DNA from: Bacteroidaceae bacterium
GTDB taxonomy: Bacteria; Bacteroidota; Bacteroidia; Bacteroidales; Bacteroidaceae
Assembly: GCA_900770665.1 (NCBI GenBank)
Contig: CAAGKZ010000009.1
Coordinates: 1-17,540 of the forward strand
Length of the DNA: 17,540 nucleotides
Direction: 5' to 3'
This document shows, in pieces, positions 7,081 through 12,623 of this stretch (within the stretch, counting starts at the first letter, position 1; each line of letters starts with the position of its first letter). The position numbers and the translations under genes are program-made. Below the pieces are notes generated by a model. It ran no database searches, had not been told where the DNA came from, and saw nothing but the letters and a program-made list of their open reading frames with translations.

Positions 7081-7467
7081 TCATCCTTCGCGAATCCAAT
7101 CAGGGTAGTCAATCCATTTTAGTGAATTTATTCTATCGTATTCAGAGTCGTGTTTTATGTACCATTTTGCAACTTCCTGCATAGCCTTTAATCCATCTTC
7201 GTTGCTAATGCTATGTGGCTTATTCAAAAGAACTGCAGTATAGTTATATATTTCTTTGTCTGAATATCTTTGCTGGAAAGGCAATTGCATATATTTGTTT
7301 TCAATTAAATATCTCTCAGAATCAAATACTTCAACAAGCCCTCCTGTTGGAGTGTGCAGGAATATTGAGCGACAAATCATTTTTTTCTCGTCGATAACAC
7401 TGCATTCCAGTGGTGTTGTTACGCAAAGAATCTTTGGAAGATTTAATGTGAATGTGTACCTTTCCAT
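7081..7467 (-). CDS. Hypothetical protein, 128 residues
   Basis: I do not recognise a family. The frame codes a 128-residue soluble protein with no signal peptide or membrane segment. The N-terminal half reads like beta strands (YTFTLNLPKILCVTTPLECSV, interrupted by charged turns), and the C-terminal third is rich in Trp, Tyr and charged residues (AKWYIKHDSEYDRINSLKW). It is more A+T-rich than the glycogen genes. It is convergent with the phosphorylase gene, and the shared terminator at 7039-7072 lies just past its stop, which supports a real transcript. The ATG at 7467 is the first in frame; the region upstream has no gene. Its context gives no function. Confidence 0.7.
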   Translation of the reverse strand: MERYTFTLNLPKILCVTTPLECSVIDEKKMICRSIFLHTPTGGLVEVFDSERYLIENKYMQLPFQQRYSDKEIYNYTAVLLNKPHSISNEDGLKAMQEVAKWYIKHDSEYDRINSLKWIDYPDWIREG

Positions 7468-8020
7468 AAAATAGTAGATTAAAGATTAAACTATTGGCGA
7501 TACACGGATTGGTGCGGGTAAAAAGAGAGCGTGAAGCCCACAAAACCCAAACTCCCAACCATGCACTAGCAAAGCCCCGCAAACAGAATGAGTAATGCAG
7601 AGCCCCACGCTGATATTGTCAACACTCCCGTTTTGGAAAAGTTCCCTTTGGGAATGGCAAATATCATCATAGGGCATCTACAAAACCTTGTTTCCGTTTC
7701 GCTCTTAAATTGCTAGTTTAGGTTGAGCGGATAACAAAGCGTGTAAACGCCTTAAATAAAATGTAAACCTTGTGGCAACAACTGCCGCAAGTCAAGCACC
7801 AATATAACAACTAACGAACGAGATACGTAAAGTTTACTTTAACGTGTTTCACTGCGAGAGTAGGTTATATTCGCGCTCAAGCGCAAATATACAACAATAA
7901 TGCCCCCTTGTCAATAGCCCGCGGGCAAAACTTTTTGTTCTTTGCATGCAAATGTTCCCGTGCATCTGCTATTTAAGTTTTATTAAATCCGTATAAAACC
8001 GCAAGTTTGTAAATTTTTGC
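7468..8020. other. Gene-poor intergenic stretch with fold-back potential
   Basis: No convincing gene was found in these roughly 550 bases. Several complementary segments suggest structure: AGCGTG (7528-7533) with CACGCT (7606-7611); a TGATATT / AATATCA pair (7611-7617 and 7662-7668) enclosing a TTCCC-TTT-GGGAA hairpin near 7641-7653; and GCGCT-CA-AGCGC near 7874-7885. On the minus strand a short frame from 7674 reads MMIFAIPKGNFSKTGVLTIS, then a hydrophobic stretch, and stops at an in-frame TAG after 34 codons, continuing beyond it; this could be a decayed gene or chance. A noncoding RNA gene is possible but unproven. Confidence 0.35.
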
Positions 8021-8028
8021 TACTTTTG
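8021..8028 (+). promoter_or_regulatory. -7 box for the hemolysin III gene
   Basis: TACTTTTG fits TAnnTTTG and lies 17 bases before the ATG at 8046, so the leader would be very short. A TTTG at 8006-8009 is too close for a standard -33 box, so the upstream element is unclear. Confidence 0.5.
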
Positions 8029-8045
8029 CTTGTAATTTCTATACT

Positions 8046-8705
8046 ATGAGCGAAGATGTAAAGAGATATACCGTTGAGGAAGAGAAGTGGAATGCCATCT
8101 CTCACTCTGTTGGAATAGTTGGCGGCCTGGTGGTGGGCGCACTGTTCATCAGGGAGGTCGTTGCCAATGGCGGAGATGGCTGGGCGTTGGCAAGCGTGCT
8201 GCTGTATATGTTCGGTATGCTCTCGTCCTACACGTTCTCAACCCTCTATCACGCTTGTCCGCCCCAGAGCAAATGGCGCAAAAAACTTCGCAAACTCGAC
8301 CACTCGGCAATCTATTGGCACATTGCAGGCAGCTATTCGCCAATTACACTCATTGCGATGCGCGATGTGGGTTATTGGGGTTGGGGCATCTTTGCTTTCT
8401 GTTGGCTCTGTGCCGTTGTGGGAACATTGTTTTGTCTTCGTAAGCAGAAAAAGCAGAATATTATTGAGACCGTCTGCTATGTTTTCATGGGGTTGACTAT
8501 TGTTGTTGCCATGAAGCAGTTCTACAACGCCGTGCCGCTGTCGGTATTCCTGTGGGTAGTGGGCGAGGGCGTTGCATATATAACGGGTGCTGTATTCTAC
8601 AGCTTCCATAAAGTAAAATACATACACACGGTGTTCCATTTCTTTGTGCTGTTGGGAACGCTGTGTCACATGATGGCTGTTCAGGGCGTAATCGATACAA
8701 TGTGA
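8046..8705 (+). CDS. trhA: Hemolysin III / TrhA family membrane protein (PAQR superfamily)
   Basis: A 219-residue integral membrane protein with about seven hydrophobic segments (around residues 15-37, 46-66, 88-106, 110-130, 139-157, 163-185 and 194-216). Family marks: the early EEEKWNAISHSVG, STLYHA (Ser65, His69), LDHSAIYWHIAGSYSP (Asp85, His86) and the last-helix pattern HTVFHFFVLLGTLCHMMA (His194, His198, His208). In PAQR proteins these His/Asp residues form a metal site near the membrane face, linked to hydrolase-like activity; bacterial members (YqfA/TrhA) have been connected to membrane energetics and fatty-acid homeostasis, and 'hemolysin' is a historical label. Length matches the family. 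It appears to be a single gene with its own -7 box; murB follows 146 bases later with a separate candidate promoter. Confidence 0.93.
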   Translation: MSEDVKRYTVEEEKWNAISHSVGIVGGLVVGALFIREVVANGGDGWALASVLLYMFGMLSSYTFSTLYHACPPQSKWRKKLRKLDHSAIYWHIAGSYSPITLIAMRDVGYWGWGIFAFCWLCAVVGTLFCLRKQKKQNIIETVCYVFMGLTIVVAMKQFYNAVPLSVFLWVVGEGVAYITGAVFYSFHKVKYIHTVFHFFVLLGTLCHMMAVQGVIDTM

Positions 8706-8800
8706 TATAACTGCTGAGATTTTAAAATTTGCCGACATCCTGTATCTTCCACCGAAAAATTAAATTCTCGTCTCCTTTACAAATGCGGTTATAAAATTGC

Positions 8801-8808
8801 TAATTTCG
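8801..8808 (+). promoter_or_regulatory. -7-like box for murB
   Basis: TAATTTCG resembles TAnnTTTG, with C for T at one position. A start a few bases downstream would fall after the GTG at 8810 and before the ATG at 8852, which supports the latter as the murB start. The -33 element is weak. Confidence 0.4.
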
Positions 8809-8851
8809 TGTGAAAAAGGTAATTTCGCGAAGTAATATTACACACAGAGCA

Positions 8852-9859
8852 ATGATTAGACAATATACTGCATATTCACTCTTGGCGCATAATACCTTTG
8901 GCATTGAGGCAAAGGCCGCTCGTTTTGTGGAGTTCGCGTCGGTGTGTGAACTCAAGGAGTTCCTTGGCGATGGCTTCACCGGCAAGTCGCTTGTTATTGG
9001 TGGCGGCAGCAATCTGCTGTTCGTTGACGATTTTGACGGCACGGTGTTTCACTCGGTAATAATGGATATCAACGTAGTAGAGGAGAGCGCTGACGATGTT
9101 CTGTTGCGCGTGGGCAGTGGTGTGAACTGGGATGCGCTTGTTGCGTATGCCGTTGACAAAGGGTGGAGCGGATTGGAGAATCTATCTCTCATCCCCGGCG
9201 AGGTTGGTGCAAGTGCCGTGCAGAACGTTGGTGCCTATGGCATGGAGGCCGGTGACCTCATTGAAAAGGTTGAGACCGTGCGCATTGCCGATGCTGTTAC
9301 TTGCTCGTTTACAAAGGCCGATTGCGATTTTGCCTATCGCCACAGCATATTCAAGGCTGCCGAGAAAGGCCGTCACATAGTAACTTATGTAACTTACAGG
9401 CTAAAGAAGGAAGCCGAGTTTAAACTGTCATACGGTAACCTCAAGGAGAAAGTCGAGGAGTTGGGCGGTGCAACGCTTGCCAATGTGCGCCGTGCTGTGT
9501 GCGAAATACGCGAGGCTAAACTGCCCAATCCCGAGCAGGTTGGCAGTGCCGGCAGCTTCTTTATGAACCCCATTGTGGCTGCCGAAAAGGCGGCGCAGCT
9601 TAAAGAGGAGTACCCTGCAATGCCGCAATATCCGCTTGCAACAGGCGATGTGAAGTTGTCGGCCGGGTGGCTCATTGAACAGTGTGGCTGGAAACAGACA
9701 CCGCATGAACATGTGGGTGTCTATAAACACCAGGCGCTTGTGGTTGTGAACCTTGGCGGAGCAACGGGGCGTGATGTGCTGGAGTTTGCAGAGGCTGTTG
9801 TAGCGTCGGTAAAGGAAAAATTCGGTGTATGCCTCAACATGGAGGTTAATGCAATATAA
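8852..9859 (+). CDS. murB: UDP-N-acetylenolpyruvoylglucosamine reductase (MurB), type I
   Basis: A 335-residue flavoenzyme that reduces UDP-GlcNAc-enolpyruvate to UDP-MurNAc with NADPH, the second committed step of peptidoglycan precursor synthesis, in the cytoplasm. Signatures: SLLAHNTFGIEAKA (9-22), the FAD-binding VIGGGSNLLF (48-57), LSLIPGEVGASAVQNVGAYG (111-130), YRHSIFK (162-168; the Tyr and Arg of the active site), GSAGSFFMNP (231-240; Ser235 is the expected proton donor) and the C-terminal Glu331 in NMEVNAI. The YRHS loop insertion marks type I MurB, like the E. coli enzyme. I chose the ATG at 8852 because homologues start a few residues before NTFG; the frame extends to a GTG at 8810, which overlaps the promoter. 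A REP-like element separates it from the next gene on the same strand. Confidence 0.96.
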   Translation: MIRQYTAYSLLAHNTFGIEAKAARFVEFASVCELKEFLGDGFTGKSLVIGGGSNLLFVDDFDGTVFHSVIMDINVVEESADDVLLRVGSGVNWDALVAYAVDKGWSGLENLSLIPGEVGASAVQNVGAYGMEAGDLIEKVETVRIADAVTCSFTKADCDFAYRHSIFKAAEKGRHIVTYVTYRLKKEAEFKLSYGNLKEKVEELGGATLANVRRAVCEIREAKLPNPEQVGSAGSFFMNPIVAAEKAAQLKEEYPAMPQYPLATGDVKLSAGWLIEQCGWKQTPHEHVGVYKHQALVVVNLGGATGRDVLEFAEAVVASVKEKFGVCLNMEVNAI

Positions 9860-9863
9860 TGTT

Positions 9864-9925
9864 TCGTCATTTCGGCGACAAGAAACCGTGCAGTGCATAG
9901 ATACTTCGCTGCGCTCAGTATGACA
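9864..9925. repeat. REP-like imperfect inverted repeat after murB
   Basis: CGTCATTTCGGCG near 9865 is imperfectly complementary to the right arm ending CGCTGCGCTCAGTATGACA (9907-9925), with GTCAT / ATGAC as the firm pair. The right arm resembles the reverse complement of the right arm of the element at 4305-4385 (shared AGAT, CGCTGCG and ATGACA blocks). It probably belongs to a dispersed intergenic repeat family and may act as a weak terminator. Confidence 0.5.
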
Positions 9926-9959
9926 AAGTACACAAGGGTAAAAACAACTCTTTTTTTGT

Positions 9960-10724
9960 ATGATGAAGCTCACATTCTTAGGAACTGGAACATCCACCGG
10001 TGTGCCCGAACTGGGGTGCAAGTGTGAGGTTTGTACTTCGCGCGACCCGCACGATGCGCGCTTGCGCTGTTCGGCATTGCTGTCGGTTGACGATACAAAC
10101 ATTCTCATTGATTGTGGCCCCGATTTCCGCGCGCAGATGCTCCGTGCCGATGTCTCACGTCTCGATGCGCTTCTCCTCACACACAAACATTACGACCATA
10201 CTGCCGGCATTGACGATTTGCGTCCTTTTGCTTCGCAGCGCGCTTTTCCCATATATGCCGATGATGACACGGCAAGGCAGGTGCGCGCCATGTTCCCTTA
10301 TTGCTTTGGCGAGGTGAAATATCCCGGCGTGCCGAACATTGAACTGCACTCCATTGAGAATATGCGGCCGTTTGTCATTGGTGATGTTGAGGTTGAACCA
10401 ATACGTGTCTATCATGCGGCTTTGCCAATTGTGGCTTATCGTTTCGGCAAGCTGGCTTATATAACGGACATGAGCCGCATTGAACCATCGGAACTTGAGA
10501 AACTCAAAGGGGTAGAGGTGCTTGTCATCAATGCCTTGCGCTATTCAAAACCGCATCGCAGTCATCAGACAGTGCTCGAGGCTCTTCGCATTGTCGATTA
10601 TCTGTCGCCACGTGAAACCTATCTCACTCATATGATGCACCACATCGGACTGCATGCAAAAATTGAGAAGTGCCTGCCGCAAGGGGTGCATTTTGCATAT
10701 GATGGGTTGAGTGTCTGGGTGTAG
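9960..10724 (+). CDS. PhnP-like metallo-beta-lactamase-fold phosphodiesterase
   Basis: A 254-residue cytoplasmic hydrolase of the metallo-beta-lactamase fold. The metal motif HxHxDH is His75-Lys-His77-Tyr-Asp79-His80 in LLTHKHYDHTAGIDDLR. Further candidate ligands are His152, Asp170 (ITDMS), and His residues in LTHMMHHIGLH (224-232). GTGTSTGVPELGCKCEVC (8-25) carries Cys20, Cys22 and Cys25, matching the extra structural zinc site of PhnP (phosphoribosyl cyclic phosphate phosphodiesterase) and its relatives. Without other phosphonate-lyase genes nearby, a role in C-P lyase metabolism is unlikely; a general cyclic nucleotide or cyclic phosphate phosphodiesterase role is more plausible. Two adjacent ATGs (9960, 9963) are equally possible starts. 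It follows murB on the same strand after 100 bases, with a REP-like element between. Confidence 0.88.
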   Translation: MMKLTFLGTGTSTGVPELGCKCEVCTSRDPHDARLRCSALLSVDDTNILIDCGPDFRAQMLRADVSRLDALLLTHKHYDHTAGIDDLRPFASQRAFPIYADDDTARQVRAMFPYCFGEVKYPGVPNIELHSIENMRPFVIGDVEVEPIRVYHAALPIVAYRFGKLAYITDMSRIEPSELEKLKGVEVLVINALRYSKPHRSHQTVLEALRIVDYLSPRETYLTHMMHHIGLHAKIEKCLPQGVHFAYDGLSVWV

Positions 10725-10810
10725 CAAATACTTCGTTTGTAAAGTGTAGCGACATAGTTTTGTCTCGCTTATCGGGCAAATTTTCTTAAAAAAATATTTT
10801 TTTGTCATAA

Positions 10811-10843
10811 TTTGCTAAATATTGAAAACAAATGTTAACTTTG
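10811..10843 (+). promoter_or_regulatory. Bacteroidetes-type promoter for the small membrane protein gene
   Basis: TTTG at 10811-10814 and TAACTTTG at 10836-10843 match the -33 and -7 boxes, with a 21-base spacer. The start near 10850 gives a leader of about 100 bases before the ATG at 10953. Confidence 0.75.
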
Positions 10844-10952
10844 CCTCGGTGTATAAGCATGAATTTGTGCTGTTGCAGCTACAACGGTTTTATGGTTTTG
10901 AAGTTTTGTATATAAATTAATTCCTAATATAAATTTGATTTTTTTAAAAACT

Positions 10953-11393
10953 ATGGAAAAGAATTTTGTGAATATTTTGGCAGAGGCTTTGATTCATAGC
11001 CTCAAGACACTTGTTGTGTTCATCTTCCTTCTCCCTTACAAGTTGTGGGTGAAGTCTGCAATGAACTTGGTTGAGCAGAAAGAAAAAGCAAGCATTGAGC
11101 CTACAACCATCAATGGTCTTTGGCCTTTCTTGACTTATCTTAAGAGATTCACTTTTGATTTCTACTTTGATGCAGTATCATTTCTTTCTTACTTTATCGG
11201 TATTTTGTTTGCATTTGTGTGTCTTATTCAGGTCGGTTTTGATGGGTTCATTATCTGTTCGATTGTGGTCTACTATACTCCACTTTACGTTTCATTCTTC
11301 CGCGATTTGACTCAGGTATGCTTGATTCCATTCCGTAAGTTCCTCAACTGGGGTAGCAAACCTGCTCAGTATCTTGAGATTAAGAATAAGTAA
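10953..11393 (+). CDS. Small multi-pass membrane protein of unknown function
   Basis: I do not recognise a family. The 146-residue product has a hydrophobic segment at about residues 18-34 (SLKTLVVFIFLLPYKLWV) and two more in the stretch 76-120 (VSFLSYFIGILFAFVCLI and FIICSIVVYYTPLYVSFF), with positively charged flanks, so three membrane passes are likely. The ends (MEKNFVNILAEAL and SKPAQYLEIKNK) are polar. I chose the ATG at 10953; the same frame has a TTG at 10935, but the ATG follows an A-rich stretch like neighbouring starts. A clear promoter (10811-10843) and terminator (11416-11445) frame it as a single-gene transcript, and codon use with many CTT, AAG and GGT suggests decent expression. 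No neighbour hints at its role. Confidence 0.85.
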   Translation: MEKNFVNILAEALIHSLKTLVVFIFLLPYKLWVKSAMNLVEQKEKASIEPTTINGLWPFLTYLKRFTFDFYFDAVSFLSYFIGILFAFVCLIQVGFDGFIICSIVVYYTPLYVSFFRDLTQVCLIPFRKFLNWGSKPAQYLEIKNK

Positions 11394-11415
11394 GAAAATA
11401 ATACTTATATTTTTA

Positions 11416-11445
11416 AAGCTGCAACTAATAGTTGCAGCTTTTTTT
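11416..11445 (+). terminator. Rho-independent terminator of the small membrane protein gene
   Basis: AAGCTGCAAC (11416-11425), loop TAATA, GTTGCAGCTT (11431-11440), continuing into a T-run to 11445. It lies 22 bases after the stop codon. Confidence 0.93.
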
Positions 11446-11552
11446 ATGCTATGTAGAGCCGGTATATTACCTTATGCTATCCGCTGACGCATGAAATCAA
11501 AATAATGGTAACAATATAGCAGTTGACCCCATTTGCTAAAATTTAGCGTTTA

Positions 11553-11581
11553 TGTCATGTCGAACAAATGTGAGACATCTC
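11553..11581. repeat. Degenerate REP-like fragment
   Basis: TGTCATGTCGAACAAATG followed by TGAGACATCTC has the same 'GTCAT...GA.ATCTC' layout as the elements at 4305-4385 and 9864-9925, but in a decayed form. It lies in the roughly 185-base gap between two converging transcripts; nothing else was recognised in that gap. Confidence 0.4.
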
Positions 11582-11630
11582 TTTATTGTATTTGAGATTT
11601 TTGGCAATCCTTGCTTGTCGCAGTGCCAAA

Positions 11631-11667
11631 AATAAATGACGCTTGGCAATGCCAAGCGTCATTTATT
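11631..11667 (-). terminator. Long perfect inverted repeat, terminator of the DUF2582 gene
   Basis: A 17-base perfect inverted repeat (11631-11647 and 11651-11667) with loop AAT. On the minus strand it begins 21 bases past the stop at 11689 and is followed by TTTTTGG. A second stem, ATTTTTGGCA (11597-11606) with TGCCAAAAAT (11624-11633), overlaps its far edge by three bases, so the two compete slightly. Confidence 0.85.
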
Positions 11668-11688
11668 TGAATTGAATAGTGTTTTCAA

Positions 11689-11886
11689 TTACTTGAGAGC
11701 GAAGATCTCCTCCTCACCTGCAACGCAAGTGAAAATCTTGTCCTCACGGAGCAACCAACCCAAACCGAGGTACAACTCCTTCTCTTTCAGTTTTGACTTT
11801 GTCTTGATCTCCTTAAGAGTAAGACCCTCTGTCTCGTTCAAAGCAGCCCAGATGCGGCCTGCAAATGCACCAGCATTCTCAATCAT
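11689..11886 (-). CDS. Winged helix-turn-helix protein, DUF2582 type
   Basis: A 65-residue protein consisting of one winged helix-turn-helix: AGAFAGRIWAALNE (helix 1), LTLKEIKTKSKL (helix 2), KEKELYLGLGWLLRED (recognition helix) and KIFTCVAGEEEIFALK (wing). This matches the small DUF2582 family found widely in Bacteroidetes, whose function is not established; DNA binding is suggested by the fold only. The gene has its own strong minus-strand promoter, a folded leader of about 100 bases, and a long terminator stem. It lies downstream of, but separately promoted from, the C_GCAxxG_C_C gene on the same strand. Codon use (GGT, CTC, GAG, AAG) looks like that of well-expressed genes. Confidence 0.87.
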   Translation of the reverse strand: MIENAGAFAGRIWAALNETEGLTLKEIKTKSKLKEKELYLGLGWLLREDKIFTCVAGEEEIFALK

Positions 11887-11931
11887 AGTTCTTTAGTATT
11901 TAAATTAACATTAAGTTTCTCTTGAAATTGT

Positions 11932-11974
11932 AACGACCTTTGTTTTAGCATTTTAAGCGCCAAATGCGGTCGTT
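11932..11974 (-). other. Folded 5' leader of the DUF2582 mRNA
   Basis: AACGACC (11932-11938) pairs with GGTCGTT (11968-11974), and directly inside it GCATTT (11948-11953) pairs with AAATGC (11962-11967), giving a 13-pair stem broken by a nine-base bulge on one side. It lies in the transcribed leader, between the predicted start near 11983 and the ATG at 11886. It could be a regulatory or stabilising element; no known riboswitch is recognised. Confidence 0.45.
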
Positions 11975-11989
11975 TTTCTATTTCGGGTG

Positions 11990-12020
11990 CAAAGGTACTG
12001 CTTTTTTCTTACATGACAAA
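11990..12020 (-). promoter_or_regulatory. Bacteroidetes-type promoter for the DUF2582 gene
   Basis: On the minus strand, TTTG (12020-12017) and TACCTTTG (11997-11990) form -33 and -7 boxes with a 19-base spacer. Just upstream, at 12040-12055, is a 16-base palindrome (AATGACA-TT-TGTCATT) that could be an operator. Confidence 0.72.
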
Positions 12021-12066
12021 CAAAAACTGTGTGATTTTCAATGACATTTGTCATTTTTGCCATCAT

Positions 12067-12531
12067 TTACTGCACTTTTTTGTTGTTTTCAAGATATTCG
12101 CACCAAATTCTTGCTGCTTCTTCAACCATTTTCACGCATGGACGCTTTTTGTAGTATTCGCCATTGCGCGCATCGGGTGTGGTTGGAGTGGGGGCATTCT
12201 TTGACAGTCCCAACAGCTCGGCGCAGATGAGTGAACCGTTACGCTTGCGGAACTCCTCGGCAAGCTGCTGCACTACCTTGTAGTTTGCCTCTTTGCCCGC
12301 GGCATTGCGTCCCTCGGTGCATCCGGTCTCAAGGCCGGCAACAAGGAACAGTCCGCATGCAGCGCCGCATGTCTGGCGCATGCGGCCAATGCCGCCGCCG
12401 AACGATGCCGACATCCTGAGTGCCTGCTCCTGCGTGAAACCGTACATATCGGCAAATGCCGCAACAACCGACTGGCTGCAGTTGTAGCCCTCCTTGAACA
12501 GGGCTACAGCTTTTTCTATTCTCTCTTCCAT
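12067..12531 (-). CDS. C_GCAxxG_C_C family cysteine protein
   Basis: A 154-residue protein of the family named for its cysteine pattern. Here the motif is seen as NCSQSV (Cys18), TCGAACG (Cys55, Cys59), GLETGC (Cys71) and the later Cys103, Cys132 and Cys144. The FGGGIGRMRQTCGAACGLFL segment is the hallmark. It has no signal peptide. Family members are small, mostly helical, and often suggested to bind a metal or take part in redox chemistry or electron transfer; the exact function is not known. It follows dcp on the same strand after 92 bases, the gap being filled by a G+C-rich inverted repeat, so co-transcription is possible but may be attenuated. Confidence 0.9.
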   Translation of the reverse strand: MEERIEKAVALFKEGYNCSQSVVAAFADMYGFTQEQALRMSASFGGGIGRMRQTCGAACGLFLVAGLETGCTEGRNAAGKEANYKVVQQLAEEFRKRNGSLICAELLGLSKNAPTPTTPDARNGEYYKKRPCVKMVEEAARIWCEYLENNKKVQ

Positions 12532-12561
12532 AAGTGTCTGTATATAAGTTTCTATGTTAAC

Positions 12562-12612
12562 AACTCCGCCACTCCTTGGAGGGGAGGTGCCCGTAGGGCG
12601 GAGGGGAGGCTG
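12562..12612. repeat. G+C-rich inverted repeat between dcp and the C_GCAxxG_C_C gene
   Basis: CTCCGCC (12564-12570) pairs with GGCGGAG (12597-12603), and the flanks AACA (12559-12562) and TGTT can extend the stem imperfectly. The inside (TTGGAGGGGAGGTGCCCGTA) can fold further. Its purine-rich composition differs from the surrounding DNA and resembles dispersed intergenic repeats known from Bacteroidales genomes. It may cut or stabilise the dcp transcript. Confidence 0.5.
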
Positions 12613-12623
12613 TTATATGATTA

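Noticed and set aside
7917..7952. Short palindromes GCCCGCGGGC and TTTGCATGCAAA
   Set aside because: Palindromes of 10-12 bases are expected several times by chance in 17.5 kb, and neither is repeated or tied to a promoter.
8810..8851. GTG start for murB at 8810
   Set aside because: It overlaps the -7-like box, and homologues begin close to the NTFG motif, which favours the ATG at 8852.
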